Shown piece after piece: positions 16,828-26,029 of a stretch of 64,000 bases of DNA. Under the pieces are notes generated by a model, which saw nothing but the letters and a program-made list of their open reading frames with translations, was not told the DNA's origin and did no database searches. A program made the position numbers and the translations under genes. This DNA is from [Clostridium] viride DSM 6836. Its GTDB lineage: Bacteria; Bacillota; Clostridia; Oscillospirales; Oscillospiraceae. The stretch is from NCBI GenBank assembly GCA_000620945.1, contig KK211198.1:792120-856119 (forward strand). The letters are read 5' to 3'. Within the stretch, counting starts at the first letter, position 1. The number at the start of each line of letters is the position of its first letter.

Positions 16828-17397
16828 ATGGCAATTGATACGGATAAGATCCGCGAACATGTCCGCGGAATTCTGATAGCACTGGGGGATGACCCGGATC
16901 GCCCCGGTCTTGTGGAAACCCCGGATCGGGTGGCTCGCATGTATGCGGAAGTCTTTGAAGGGATGAACTACACCAATGCACAAATAGCCGAGATGTTCCA
17001 TAAAACCTTTGAAGAGGAGTTTCCCTCCGGAAGCAGCGATCTCATTCAAGTGCGAGACATTGAGGCCTTTAGCTATTGCGAGCATCACTTGGCCCTTATG
17101 TACGATGTCAAGGTGAGCGTTGCCTATCTGCCCCGGGGGAAGGTCTTGGGGCTTTCTAAGATTGCGCGCATTGTGGACATGGCTGCCCGCCGTTTGCAGT
17201 TGCAGGAGCGCCTGGGCCATGACATTGCGGAAATCATCAGCTTAGTCACCGGCTCGCCGGACGTGGCGGTTTCCATTGAAGCCTGTCACAGCTGTATGAC
17301 TGCACGTGGGATTCAAAAGGCGGCCGCAAAGACCTTCACCACCACCTACCGTGGGCGCTTTTCTCACGATGCGCTGCTGCAAGCCCGTTTGCGATAA
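16828..17397 (+). CDS. folE: GTP cyclohydrolase I FolE
   Basis: 189 aa, converts GTP to 7,8-dihydroneopterin triphosphate, feeding the preQ0 route here (and folate in general). Seen: [18 protein letters not shown], the zinc/active site [28 protein letters not shown] and [12 protein letters not shown]. Its location inside the que operon suggests a copy dedicated to queuosine. RBS AGAGGAG. Confidence 0.95.
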   Translation: MAIDTDKIREHVRGILIALGDDPDRPGLVETPDRVARMYAEVFEGMNYTNAQIAEMFHKTFEEEFPSGSSDLIQVRDIEAFSYCEHHLALMYDVKVSVAYLPRGKVLGLSKIARIVDMAARRLQLQERLGHDIAEIISLVTGSPDVAVSIEACHSCMTARGIQKAAAKTFTTTYRGRFSHDALLQARLR

Positions 17398-17408
17398 GGA
17401 GGGTGCAA

Positions 17409-18101
17409 ATGAAAGCATTGGTTCTTTTTAGCGGTGGTTTGGATTCAACGACCCTACTGGCTATGGCCATCGAAGAATATGGGCGTGAAAACGTCATCGC
17501 ACTCTCCATTGCGTATGGACAAAAGCACGAAAAGGAACTCAGGTCGTCCCGGGCAGTTGCCTCCTACTATGTCGTGGAGCAACTACACTTGGACCTTGGT
17601 GCCATTTTTCTGCACAGCAACTCTTCCCTGCTTTCCCACTCCACGGAGGCGATTCCCAAGGGTAGTTACGGCACCCTAAAACAGAGCTCTGACACACCAA
17701 TCTCCACCTACGTCCCCTTCCGCAACGGCTTGTTCCTATCCTCGGCGGCAAGCGTTGCGCTGGGAAAGGGCTGCAGCATCCTCTGCTATGGAGCACATCA
17801 CGACGATTGGGCCGGCAGTGCCTATCCGGATTGTTCCTCCCATTTTGTGGACGCTATGGACAAAGCCATTCGAGAAGGCAGTGGTGGGCAGCTTCAGGTG
17901 GCGGCACCCTTCATCACTTGGAGCAAGGCGCAAATTGTTGCCAAGGGACTGTCTTTGGCCGTGCCCTACGAATTAACCTGGTCCTGCTATGAAGGGGGAG
18001 AAACCCCTTGCGGCCTCTGTGCCACCTGCGTAGACCGACAAAGATCATTTACCGAAAACGGAGCGGTAGACCCGCTTCTTACAAAGGAGAACTCCCCATG
18101 A
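17409..18101 (+). CDS. queC: 7-cyano-7-deazaguanine synthase QueC
   Basis: 230 aa from ATG 17409, 6-7 nt after AAGGAGG; GTG 17403 is in frame but lies within that site. QueC converts CDG to preQ0 using ATP and ammonia. Seen: PP-loop [22 protein letters not shown]-like segment, [25 protein letters not shown] and the C-terminal zinc cysteines in [15 protein letters not shown]. It overlaps queF by 4 nt. Confidence 0.95.
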   Translation: MKALVLFSGGLDSTTLLAMAIEEYGRENVIALSIAYGQKHEKELRSSRAVASYYVVEQLHLDLGAIFLHSNSSLLSHSTEAIPKGSYGTLKQSSDTPISTYVPFRNGLFLSSAASVALGKGCSILCYGAHHDDWAGSAYPDCSSHFVDAMDKAIREGSGGQLQVAAPFITWSKAQIVAKGLSLAVPYELTWSCYEGGETPCGLCATCVDRQRSFTENGAVDPLLTKENSP

Positions 18102-18595
18102 GCGGAAGATCAAAAGAAGAACTGCTGGGCGTATCCCTACTTGGCAATCAGCAGACCCGTTACCCCGATAATTATGCTCCCGAGATGCTGGAGAGCTTTG
18201 AAAATAAACACCCTGGAAACGATTACTTCGTGAAGTTCAATTGCCCGGAGTTTACATCCCTCTGCCCCATGACGGGTCAGCCCGACTATGCTACCATCTA
18301 TATATCCTACGTGCCGGATGTCCGCATGGTGGAAAGCAAGAGCTTAAAGCTCTATCTCTTCTCCTTCCGGAACCACGGTGACTTTCACGAAGACTGTGTG
18401 AACATCATCATGAAGGACCTAATCCGCCTAATGGAACCCAAATACATCGAAGTTTGGGGAAAGTTTACCCCCCGTGGCGGTATTTCCATTGATCCTTACT
18501 GCAACTATGGCAAGCCCGGCACTCGTTGGGAGGAGGTCGCTTGGAACCGTCTTTCCAATCATGACCTGTATCCGGAACGAGTCGACAACCGCTAA
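18098..18595 (+). CDS. queF: NADPH-dependent preQ0 reductase QueF (short type)
   Basis: 165 aa from the ATG overlapping the queC stop. It reduces the preQ0 nitrile to preQ1, the riboswitch ligand upstream. Seen: catalytic Cys ~56 in [32 protein letters not shown] (QueF and NADPH motif) and GGISIDP. This is the unimodular Bacillus type. It is the last que gene, so the operon goes from GTP to preQ1; tgt and later genes are elsewhere. Confidence 0.96.
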   Translation: MSGRSKEELLGVSLLGNQQTRYPDNYAPEMLESFENKHPGNDYFVKFNCPEFTSLCPMTGQPDYATIYISYVPDVRMVESKSLKLYLFSFRNHGDFHEDCVNIIMKDLIRLMEPKYIEVWGKFTPRGGISIDPYCNYGKPGTRWEEVAWNRLSNHDLYPERVDNR

Positions 18596-18682
18596 GAAAA
18601 ACACTGCAAGATACGCGCATATCCTGCATACTAAGGGTGGTACACTACCTAGGATGCCACCATTCGTTCAAGGAGGAAGGAA

Positions 18683-20386
18683 ATGAAAGTATCGGAACTG
18701 AAGTATGAACGGGTTTCCCTGGAAGAGATTTCTGCCGTTGCGGCGGATATCATTCAGAAAGTAACCCAGGCGCAAAGTGCAGAGGAGGTTCTTTCCGCTC
18801 GTTCGCGTTATGTGAAGCTCATGTCCCATTACCAGACTGCGGCCGCCTTATCCTATATGCGTTACTCCATTAACACCGCAGACGAGTTTTACCTGGCGGA
18901 GAAGGACTACTATGACGAAATTGGGCCACAGGTGCAAAACCTGATGCTCTCCTATGCCAAAGCCATGCTAAACACGCCCTTCCGGAAGGAGCTGGAGGCC
19001 AGTGGCGACATTGTTCCATTGGTGTTCCAATCCTATGAACTAGAACTTCGCGCCATGTCCCCCGACATTGTGGAGGATATGATTGAGGAAAACCGCGTGG
19101 TGAGTGAATACTCCCGTCTCATGGCCTCCATGGAGTTCCCCTTCCGCGGAGAATTGCTTCCTCGCGCCCAGCTCATGAAGTACGCCAAGTCCGACAAGCG
19201 GGAAACGCGCCGGGAAGCCTATGAAGTCTTGGGAACTACCCTGCAACAGCATGCAACGCAGCTCGACGAACTGTTTGATCGTTTGGTGCATATTCGAGAC
19301 CGCATGGCAAAAAAGATGGGTTATCGCAACTTTGTGGAGATGGGTGACTATCGCATGGGCCGGCTTGGCTATGGGAGAAATGAGCTGCTCCAATTCCGTG
19401 ACAACGTGGAACGAGACCTGGTTCCGGTGGTGTCTCGCCTGCGCATGGAAAATGCGAAACGTCTGGGGCTTTCCGAATTGCGGATCTATGACCATGATAT
19501 CGTAATCCCCGGTGGTGACCCAGAACCCATTGGCGGTAAGGATGCGATTTTCCAAGCTGCGCAATCCATGTACCGTGATATGGGGGAGGAAACCCGACGC
19601 TTTTTCGACTTCATGATGGAAACCGACGCCTTTGACGTAGAGTCCCGGAAGAACAAATGGGGCGGCGGGTATTGCACCGAATTTGCCGAATACAAGCAAC
19701 CTTTCATTCTGGCAAACTTCAATGGCACCTCCGGCGATGTGGATGTAGTCACCCATGAGGCAGGGCATGCCTTTGCCTCCTATATGACAGCAAACAATCG
19801 GTTTGTGACGGAGCTTTCCGTGGGTGGCATGGAAACGGCCGAAACTCACTCCATGAGCATGGAATTCTTCGCTTGGCCCTATATGGAAGCCTTTTTCGGA
19901 GACCAAGCGGCTAAGTATAAGTTTATGCACCTCTTCGACGCGCTCTCCTTTATCCCATATGGTACTATCGTCGATGAGTTCCAGCGCCGCATTTACGAAG
20001 AACCCGACCTATCTCCTGCGGAGCGTAAGGCCGTCTGGCGAGAGCTGGAAGCACGCTTCCGTCCCTACCTAACGCTAGAAGGTCTCACCTACCTGGAGGA
20101 GGGAACTCGTTGGCAATACCAGATGCACATCTATGAGACACCCTTCTACTATATTGATTACTGTCTGGCACAGACCGCGGCGCTTCAGTTCCTTCTTGCC
20201 TCTCGCGAGGACTATCCCGATGCCTACTCCCGTTACCTGACGCTCTTATCACAAGGTGGCGAAAAGACCTTCGCTGCATTGTTGAAAGAAGCCGGGCTTC
20301 GCTCTCCCTTTGAACCGGGTGCTTTGCGAGAGCTAGCGCAGGAAACGGAAGACCTCTTAAATGCATTGGCGCAGGAAGCGCTCTAA
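18683..20386 (+). CDS. M3-family oligoendopeptidase (PepF-like)
   Basis: 567 aa zinc metallopeptidase; start ATG after AAGGAGGAAGG. The HEAGHAFASYM motif (~357-361) gives the HExxH zinc site, and the downstream Glu lies in ETHSMSMEFF. Length and motif spacing match the M3 oligoendopeptidase group, cytosolic enzymes cleaving short peptides. It starts 87 nt after queF; this gap has a GGTGGTACACTACC sequence but no clear promoter. A terminator follows at 20510. Confidence 0.9.
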   Translation: MKVSELKYERVSLEEISAVAADIIQKVTQAQSAEEVLSARSRYVKLMSHYQTAAALSYMRYSINTADEFYLAEKDYYDEIGPQVQNLMLSYAKAMLNTPFRKELEASGDIVPLVFQSYELELRAMSPDIVEDMIEENRVVSEYSRLMASMEFPFRGELLPRAQLMKYAKSDKRETRREAYEVLGTTLQQHATQLDELFDRLVHIRDRMAKKMGYRNFVEMGDYRMGRLGYGRNELLQFRDNVERDLVPVVSRLRMENAKRLGLSELRIYDHDIVIPGGDPEPIGGKDAIFQAAQSMYRDMGEETRRFFDFMMETDAFDVESRKNKWGGGYCTEFAEYKQPFILANFNGTSGDVDVVTHEAGHAFASYMTANNRFVTELSVGGMETAETHSMSMEFFAWPYMEAFFGDQAAKYKFMHLFDALSFIPYGTIVDEFQRRIYEEPDLSPAERKAVWRELEARFRPYLTLEGLTYLEEGTRWQYQMHIYETPFYYIDYCLAQTAALQFLLASREDYPDAYSRYLTLLSQGGEKTFAALLKEAGLRSPFEPGALRELAQETEDLLNALAQEAL

Positions 20387-20509
20387 TTTCTCCTATAAAA
20401 ACAACACGCACCCTTAGCGTCCCCCCAATAAGGATGTAATCATGAATAGCGTTACAGCCAAACCATGAACGTTAAAATAGTAATAGCTGAATTGATTGAC
20501 ATCAAAAAA

Positions 20510-20550
20510 ATCGCCCTGCTGACCTTAAAATCAGCAGGGCGATATTTCTT
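20510..20550 (+). terminator. Rho-independent terminator after the M3 peptidase
   Basis: ATCGCCCTGCTGA pairs perfectly with TCAGCAGGGCGAT around CCTTAAAA. The hairpin has an A-run on its left and TTTCTT on its right. Confidence 0.85.
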
Positions 20551-20645
20551 ATACGGATTATCTTGCTACCCTCGAAAAGCAGGTAACGAGAGTAACGCAC
20601 AGCAAATTGCTCATTTTCGAATGTAACGCTTTGTGCAACCACCGC

Positions 20646-21434
20646 TTAGTAAAACCGATATACCCTTGTGAGATATTTACTTCGCTGGTAGGTGACAAGG
20701 GAAATCTCGCCGTCTTGGTTCAGTGAGTAATCCAGTATATCTCCTGTTAGACGGTGATGGGACAACAGCTTTAAATCAGGGGAATAGCATTTAAAATAAC
20801 TGCGGTTATTGACCCACAAGCGGTTTTTTCCATCCACCAAATAACCGACTGCGCGATTCCTGCCGCGGTTTAGATGCATCCAGATCTACGACCGCGAGTC
20901 CGGAACCATATCCTGCACAAAAGAGGAGGGTTCCGTAAGGCGAAACAGACATGTCGGACAAATACGGCTCCTGTAAGCACCCTGCATCCTGCAAGTCTTG
21001 CGTAAAGCGATGGAGCATATCATCCTCTTGGTATCCCTTCTGCTCCAATTGGTACAGGGATGCACCGGATGCCAAAAGCTCCTCGTTGCAGGACGCAGCA
21101 GAGCATTGTTCTTGTCCATCCAGCATGAGAGACAGAGAAGCATTATCTCATCTGGGCCATAAGCTTTTAAATAGATGCGGTTTCCAATCACTGTAACTTC
21201 GCCGACTTCACCTTTCCTCTCCCAAAGACGGGTTCCGTCTGCACTGTAGCAGAGCACCATTGCATCTTTGACCCGTTTGGGCCCATCGCACCTGGATTGG
21301 AACACCACTAAAAATCCATTGTTTGTCAAAAGATGAAGGCGTTAGGCCACCGCGGGTTCTCCATCAGGCGTGAGGGGAAGGGGCAGTGGAAGCATCCCGG
21401 CGGAATCTGCCATGGTTAACGCGAGCTCGGAAAC
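20646..21434 (-). pseudogene. Broken beta-propeller-like protein gene
   Basis: Four reading-frame pieces lie end to end in all three minus-strand frames: a 5' piece (~21434-21350) with DSAGMLPLPLPLTPDGEPA, then 21329-~21110 (MTNNGFLVVFQSR, VLCYSADGTRLWERKGEVGE), then ~21126-20880 (LSDMSVSPYGTLLF, GSGLAVVDLDASK) and finally 20879-20646 (VDGKNRLWVNNR, DYSLNQDGEISLV). Phrases such as 'cYSaDGtrLW' and 'SPYGTLLF' recall WD/PQQ-type propeller repeats. At least two to three frameshifts separate the pieces, so no intact product is made. The original function is unknown. Confidence 0.6.
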
Positions 21435-21709
21435 TTTAAGTTATTAGTCATCTAAATAATATCCCTTATTCTGTTGTTTCCAAATGGGCAGAATGAAAGA
21501 CCGCTTCATATAGGAAAACGACAGGAGTAAAGGACCGCGAAAAACTCATTTGAAAAGGCCGATTTATTAATATTATTATCTGTCAAATCCTTGGCCTTGA
21601 TATTAGCGGATCCCAGAGAAGAATACCCCAGTGCTAAAGTTCCTTCAGCTTGTAAACCATGAGAGAATATCACCATCTGTAGTAAGCACCGTCACCGTAC
21701 CGTACCTAA

Positions 21710-22055
21710 TTAAAAATAGGAACGTAGCAGTTGTGGTCCAATTTGTAGAATCAGGTAGATGATAATTAGTGCCACATTAATACCCCAAACAGCAAGTGCT
21801 TTTTTGATGGTGGTGTGAGCTGATTCTTTCGATATGCCATTAGGGCTAGAATTGCGCAGAATATCGTCAGAATTATTGAAATTGTTGCATTAAAAGGCAA
21901 AAATCCACAGAAAATCATGATTAAACCGGAACTTGGCTCCCAATTTTCTGTAACCATTCGATAGATCAAATCGGGAATAGCAAAAGACCGCACCATTAAG
22001 TTCATAAATCCCCAAAATATACTACGTCATAGTTAATTATAAGTTTCTGTTTCAT
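21710..22055 (-). pseudogene. Frameshifted small membrane protein gene
   Basis: An AGGAGG site sits 6 nt before ATG 22055, but this frame ends after 17 codons. The protein sense continues in a second frame from 22005 (IPDLIYRMVTENW, then a hydrophobic stretch ISIILTIFCAILALMAYR) and then in a third frame, ending KALAVWGINVALIIIYLILQ and a stop at 21710. Joined, this is a ~115-aa protein with at least two membrane helices and two frameshifts. The 79-aa internal frame may still be translated. No family recognised. Confidence 0.5.
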
Positions 22056-22304
22056 GGAAAGCCTCCTCTCACTCGTAAGACACCACCTTAATCCAAGATT
22101 ATAGCTATATACAAATAGTAATCTCTACTTTTCAAAGCGAAAACAAAGGATTTTTCATGAATTTAACGATTCGGTTGAACAATAAACGGTAAAATTTTCC
22201 GATAATAGGAATAATTTTACCGTGGAAAGGGTTCCATTCACCTGAATCCGAAGAAGCGGTAGGACACCCTCATCTATGAGGACCTTCATCAATCCCAATG
22301 GATT

Positions 22305-22333
22305 AGAGCGTATTGCCATGGGCAATACGCTCT
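22305..22333. terminator. Hairpin with stem AGAGCGTATTGC, copy 1
   Basis: A perfect 12-bp stem AGAGCGTATTGC/GCAATACGCTCT surrounds CATGG. It lies downstream of the small peptide gene on the minus strand. The same stem recurs at 23161-23189. Confidence 0.6.
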
Positions 22334-22392
22334 AGCTTTATTCCTGCCTGGTAAGGGGAACCTAGGCAATGGTTCCTTTGCTATATTGTTGA

Positions 22393-22576
22393 CTACTTTT
22401 TAGAGTGAAGGTCAGTTTGGTAGTAGAAGGTATTGAACTGCAAGGAAACGTTCCACAGTTCAATCCCTTTCTTCATATCAATCAAAGAAGCGCCTCGGGG
22501 TGCTGTTAGTATGAATGGAACCATCCGGTTCCAATGTAAATGTTGCTTTTCTGGCTTTTGTGACTTTCTTGCTCAT
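22393..22576 (-). pseudogene. Small basic peptide gene, apparently frameshifted
   Basis: A good site (TTGGAGG) precedes ATG 22576. The intact frame gives 32 residues (MSKKVTKARKATFTLEPDGS... ending TPRRFFD, stop at 22478). The next frame continues with sense-like residues ASLIDMKKGIELWNVSLQFN and ends at 22393 (TDLHSKK). A one-base shift near 22490 would join them into a ~60-aa peptide. It is either a broken gene or a real 32-aa peptide. No family recognised. A strong hairpin terminator follows at 22333. Confidence 0.45.
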
Positions 22577-23160
22577 AAAAATACCTCCAAGAGAATTAAT
22601 ATAAGCTTGTTATGGCAATAAAAAAATACACACCCTTACTTCCTTCGTAACATATCCATAGGGATAGATAAGATGGGTTTTCCCATTTGGCGGATGTGCA
22701 TCCCATTTCTGAATTGATTAATTCTGCCCTGACATGGAAGAATCAAAGCTCGGAGAATCATTGTTTTATTTGTTTCACCTTTCAACTTGTTTTTATTGAC
22801 ACCACACTTAAAGCCCCCTTTCTAACTTTGAACACATTGAAATCGTTGGAAGTAGAGTGACCGCGATTGCCATGCTAACTATATCCAATAATGTATTAAT
22901 TGTGATTCGGAAAAGATCTGTAGATTGAGAATGATTGCTCACAGAAACCGCAATAGCTAAACACTTGAAAGTGAAACAAAAATATCCCCGGATTCCTTAT
23001 TCCTTCTATACGATGAGTATATCATGCTTAAGGTGGCATGCAAGGGAACATGCGTGAACAGCAAGTATAGATGCGTAAACGGCTGATAATTCGCCAATTG
23101 TCGTCGGTTGCTCACGTACCTCAGCTTGTTATCGTCAGCCTTTGTAACAGGAATACAGTA
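22577..23160. other. Gene-poor stretch
   Basis: No frame here has both a plausible start site and recognisable content. A 74-codon minus-strand frame (22957-23181) ends in AT-rich sequence and is not convincing. A minus-strand frame near 22649-22770 lacks a start site. The stretch probably belongs to the surrounding decayed zone. Confidence 0.4.
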
Positions 23161-23193
23161 AGAGCGTATTGCTAATTGCAATACGCTCTTTTA
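23161..23193. terminator. Hairpin with stem AGAGCGTATTGC, copy 2
   Basis: The 12-bp stem is identical to that at 22305-22333, here with loop TAATT. It sits right after the stop of the minus-strand gene at 23191 and has a T-run on the plus strand. Confidence 0.7.
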
Positions 23194-23529
23194 CTCATGT
23201 TTGCCATAGAATGGCCTGGGGCAGTTCGATCCATAGTTCGCGGTTCGTATGGGTGTCATCTCCTTACACATATTCCCCATTTCGGGATTGACCACATGGC
23301 ACGCCTTGCGTTTGCCGGAGACATAGAGCACCATCGAGAGCATATCACCGTCAAACAGGGAGACGGACAGGACGGTACAGACCAGCTTTTTAGATATCCA
23401 GGTGAGTTCCACGGGGCAAGCGGTAAAAAATCGTGCCGACCATTTGCCCACAACAGCATTTGGCATAGCATTTTTAATGGAATCCTCTGTTGCACCAAGG
23501 ATTTGAAGGCTGCTCACGGTAGTCCCCAT
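23191..23529 (-). CDS. Hypothetical protein, 112 aa
   Basis: The ATG at 23527-23529 follows AGGAGGG by 9 nt; a longer frame upstream is not needed. The sequence (MGTTVSSLQILGATEDSIKN, then GKWSARFFTACPVELTWISK and SVSLFDGDMLSMVLYVSG) looks soluble with mixed alpha/beta content. Similar uncharacterised Clostridia proteins come to mind, and a loop may be missing between TW and ISKKL relative to them, but I cannot verify this. Function unknown. It has its own terminator and is flanked by decayed sequence. Confidence 0.6.
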   Translation of the reverse strand: MGTTVSSLQILGATEDSIKNAMPNAVVGKWSARFFTACPVELTWISKKLVCTVLSVSLFDGDMLSMVLYVSGKRKACHVVNPEMGNMCKEMTPIRTANYGSNCPRPFYGKHE

Positions 23530-23999
23530 AGCGTTATTCCCTCCTAAATTTAAGTTTTCCTTAGCTTTTTGTTGACGGAAGAAAGTCAATTCGGATGAAA
23601 TATAAAATTTACTTGCCCTGCACTGAATTCTAAATGCAGGAAATTACATTCTGTATTCAGTATAGCAACTATAATAGTACTCGTAAATAAGCTCGTTCTT
23701 CTATTGCCGTTCAATTATCGCTAGAAATTAACCGAACACCTTCCTGCAAAAACGGACAGAAAGACCGTCAGATGCAGGGGTATGATTCGCACCAAAAGGC
23801 GTCCTATCTGACGGATACCTGTCCCCGCCCCAGTGAATGGGGGTGCAGATAGTTTTTTCGCTGCGCAGGCTGAGAAAGCAGTGAATGGTCAGAGAGCAAA
23901 ATTTACCGTAGGACTTGAAAATCCTACGGCAAATCTTGAAAACCGAAAACATCCTTATTAAATTGGGGCATTTAAGGTGCGCGTTGTTTTGAGTTGGTT
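23530..23999. other. Gene-free stretch with inverted repeats
   Basis: No supported gene. Two structures are visible: CCGTCAGAT (23765-23773) with ATCTGACGG (23806-23814) around a 32-nt loop, and CCGTAGGA/TCCTACGG near 23906-23929. The second lies downstream of the minus-strand rhomboid gene and may be its terminator; the first is unexplained. Confidence 0.4.
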
Positions 24000-24557
24000 T
24001 TATTTGCGCCGCAGCATCATCCCCAGCACCACGCCACAACATCCCCCGACAATATGGGTGAGCTGTGAAATGTTATCCGCCGTAAACAGTCCATTGTACA
24101 GTTCCTGTCCGAAGTAAATCACCGCCACTAGAATGAGGGTCAGTGGGATGCGATTCTTCCGCATGCCCGACAAGGAAGCAAGGAAAATCAGCATAAAGAC
24201 AATGCCGCTTGCCCCCAACAAGGCAGAGTTTGGCGAGAGGATCCAGTGCAGAATGCCAGTGGTCAGAGCCGTGGTGGCAATGAGAAACAGCATGTTAGCG
24301 CTCCCATAGCGCTCTTCCACCATGGGCCCCAACACCAAAATCATCAGCATGTTGCCTGCGTAATGGCTAAAGTTCGCATGCCCCAAGACATGTAAAAACA
24401 GACGAACATAACTTAAGGGATCCAAAGGGGAGGATCGGTACACACAAAACAGCTTTTGGGTGGTGATTCCGCCCGTGAGCACATCTAAAAAGAGCGCCGC
24501 CGCAGACAAAAGCGCAAAGGTTAAGATGACGGGTGCATTATATTGCAGTTTTCGCAT
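24000..24557 (-). CDS. Rhomboid-family intramembrane serine protease
   Basis: 185 aa from the ATG at 24557, just after GGGAGGG (TTG 24569 is an alternative). About six membrane helices. The catalytic Ser (~117) is in LLGASGIVFML and the catalytic His (~168) in QLTHIVGG. HANFSHYAGNM matches the conserved HxxxxHxxxN element. Rhomboids cleave membrane protein segments within the bilayer. Substrate unknown; monocistronic. Confidence 0.85.
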   Translation of the reverse strand: MRKLQYNAPVILTFALLSAAALFLDVLTGGITTQKLFCVYRSSPLDPLSYVRLFLHVLGHANFSHYAGNMLMILVLGPMVEERYGSANMLFLIATTALTTGILHWILSPNSALLGASGIVFMLIFLASLSGMRKNRIPLTLILVAVIYFGQELYNGLFTADNISQLTHIVGGCCGVVLGMMLRRK

Positions 24558-24749
24558 AAACCCTCCCAAGCCATACCGTTTTAGTGCTATTATGATACCA
24601 CAAATCCCCGCTCCTTAAAAGAGGGGCTTTCCCAAGAAAAATTGGGGATAGAAAAGAGGGCAAAAAGGGTCTATAATGACCATATGTGCCTTGCCTGTCT
24701 AGGAAAAACAGACAGGGTCAGAATGGAATGAAATGGAGCGTTTTGTAAC

Positions 24750-25676
24750 ATGAAAGCAAGCTTAGTGATTATGGCTGCGGGCCTTGGCTCGCGCTATGGC
24801 GGAGAAAAGCAGGTGGACGGCATTGGCCCCCATGGTGAGGCAATTATGGAATACTCCGTGTTTGATGCTGTGAAGGCAGGCTTTAGCAAGGTCGTATTCA
24901 TCATCAAGCCGCACATGCTGGACACGGTGAAAACCTTGTGTGGAGATCGTCTTTCCAAGATGACCGCAAAGGATGGATCCCCTGTGGAAGTGGCGTATGT
25001 CTTTCAAGACTTCAGCAGTATTCCTAGTTTCTATCCTGTGCCAAAAGATCGCGTCAAACCCTTTGGCACCATTCACGCGGCACTTTGTGCCAAGGCGGCC
25101 GTCAACGAACCCTTTGCCCTCATTAATGCGGATGACTACTATGGGTATGAGGCCTACGAAACCGTCCTGCATGCCTTGGAGAACTTGCCTTCTAAGGGTG
25201 AGGCCGTCATGGTCGGATATCAGCTTCGCAATACGGTCAGCGATCATGGTACCGTCACCCGCGGCGTCTGTATTCAGGAAAACGGCGCCCTTGTGAAGCT
25301 CAAGGAAACCTATCAAATTAAGAAATATCCCGATGGTCACATTTGCGATACAGAACACCCCGAGCATGAAGTCCCCTTAGACCCGGATACCTTAGTATCG
25401 ATGAACTTTTGGGGATTTACCCCTTGGATTTTCGAGAAGATGGAAGAGTATTTTCTCGCTTTCCTGAACGGTCTTTCGGCGGAGGAAATGAAAGCCGAGT
25501 GTCTCCTCCCCTCCATGGTGGATGAACTGATTGCCAAGCAGGAACTCCGCGTGGATGTCCTCTCCAGTGATGCGGTATGGTTTGGGGTCACGTATCGGGA
25601 AGATCGCGACATTGTGGCAAGTGCCCTTGCCAATCTACATGAGGGCGGCAAATACCCTGCTTCCCTGCGCGAGTAA
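24750..25676 (+). CDS. Nucleotidyltransferase (sugar-1-phosphate type)
   Basis: 308 aa, GT-A-fold NTP transferase. The start MAAGLGSRYGGEKQVDGIGP holds the nucleotide-binding signature G-L-G-S-R-(x)n-K, and ALINADDYYG supplies the metal-binding Asp. The size and motif set resemble UTP/GTP:sugar-1-phosphate transferases, but the C-terminal part gives no clear sugar specificity. It may supply an activated sugar for cell-surface polymers. Start ATG after TGGAGCG with long spacing. It ends ~120 nt before tRNA-Leu. Confidence 0.8.
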   Translation: MKASLVIMAAGLGSRYGGEKQVDGIGPHGEAIMEYSVFDAVKAGFSKVVFIIKPHMLDTVKTLCGDRLSKMTAKDGSPVEVAYVFQDFSSIPSFYPVPKDRVKPFGTIHAALCAKAAVNEPFALINADDYYGYEAYETVLHALENLPSKGEAVMVGYQLRNTVSDHGTVTRGVCIQENGALVKLKETYQIKKYPDGHICDTEHPEHEVPLDPDTLVSMNFWGFTPWIFEKMEEYFLAFLNGLSAEEMKAECLLPSMVDELIAKQELRVDVLSSDAVWFGVTYREDRDIVASALANLHEGGKYPASLRE

Positions 25677-25744
25677 GTAACTGGGTGGGGGATCTGCACC
25701 ACGGCACAGATCCCCCACAAAACATTTCTTTTTTGAAAAATGCC

Positions 25745-25773
25745 TTGACAAACCGCAATAAAACAGATAAAAT
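25745..25773 (+). promoter_or_regulatory. Promoter of tRNA-Leu
   Basis: TTGACA (25745-25750), 17 bp, TAAAAT (25768-25773), 23 bp before the tRNA. Confidence 0.75.
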
Positions 25774-25796
25774 AGCTAAGCAATTAAATTTCAAAT

Positions 25797-25880
25797 GCGA
25801 GTGTGCTGGAACTGGTAGACAGGCACGTTTGAGGGGCGTGTGTCTTTGGCGTACGGGTTCAAGTCCCGTCACTCGCACCA
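25797..25880 (+). tRNA. tRNA-Leu, anticodon GAG, CCA encoded
   Basis: The acceptor stem GCGAGTG pairs with CACTCGC (25870-25876), then A and CCA. The anticodon arm CACGT-TTGAGGG-GCGTG gives anticodon GAG. The T arm ACGGG-TTCAAGT-CCCGT is perfect, and the long variable arm is a class II (Leu) trait. It is the integration site of the element that follows. Confidence 0.93.
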
Positions 25881-25934
25881 AAAAGTAAACCCGGGAGACC
25901 TTGATATTCAAGGACTTCCGGGCTTTTTGTTTTT
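25858..25934. repeat. attL: 77-bp direct repeat at the tRNA-Leu 3' end
   Basis: Starts in the T loop and runs through CCA and the tRNA's terminator (CCTTGA-TAT-TCAAGG within a CCCGGG/CCGGG stem, then T runs). It matches 46654-46730 at 76 of 77 positions; the single difference is in the terminator loop (TATTC here, TAATC there). The tRNA stays intact on this side. Confidence 0.92.
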
Positions 25935-25948
25935 ACAGTTCTCAAAAA

Positions 25949-25970
25949 TGTTCTTTGTTTGTTCTTTATA
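25949..25970. repeat. Putative integrase arm-type repeats, left end
   Basis: TGTTCTTTGTTTGTTCTTTA lies 15 bp inside attL; the same TGTTCTTTG/GTTTGTTCTTT pattern lies inside attR (46517-46558). Paired direct repeats near both ends suit integrase arm binding; this is inference. Confidence 0.45.
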
Positions 25971-26029
25971 CCACAAAAAACGGGGTTCCTATCCTTCTTG
26001 GACGGGTTCCCCGCTTTTATTTTATTTGG

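Noticed and set aside
18630-18665. AAGGGTGGTACACTACC resembling a T-box antiterminator motif before the M3 peptidase gene
   Set aside because: The gap is only 87 nt, there is no stem I, and the downstream gene is not an aminoacyl-tRNA or amino-acid gene.
22957-23181. 74-codon minus-strand frame
   Set aside because: No ribosome-binding site, odd composition, and it crosses the 23161 hairpin.
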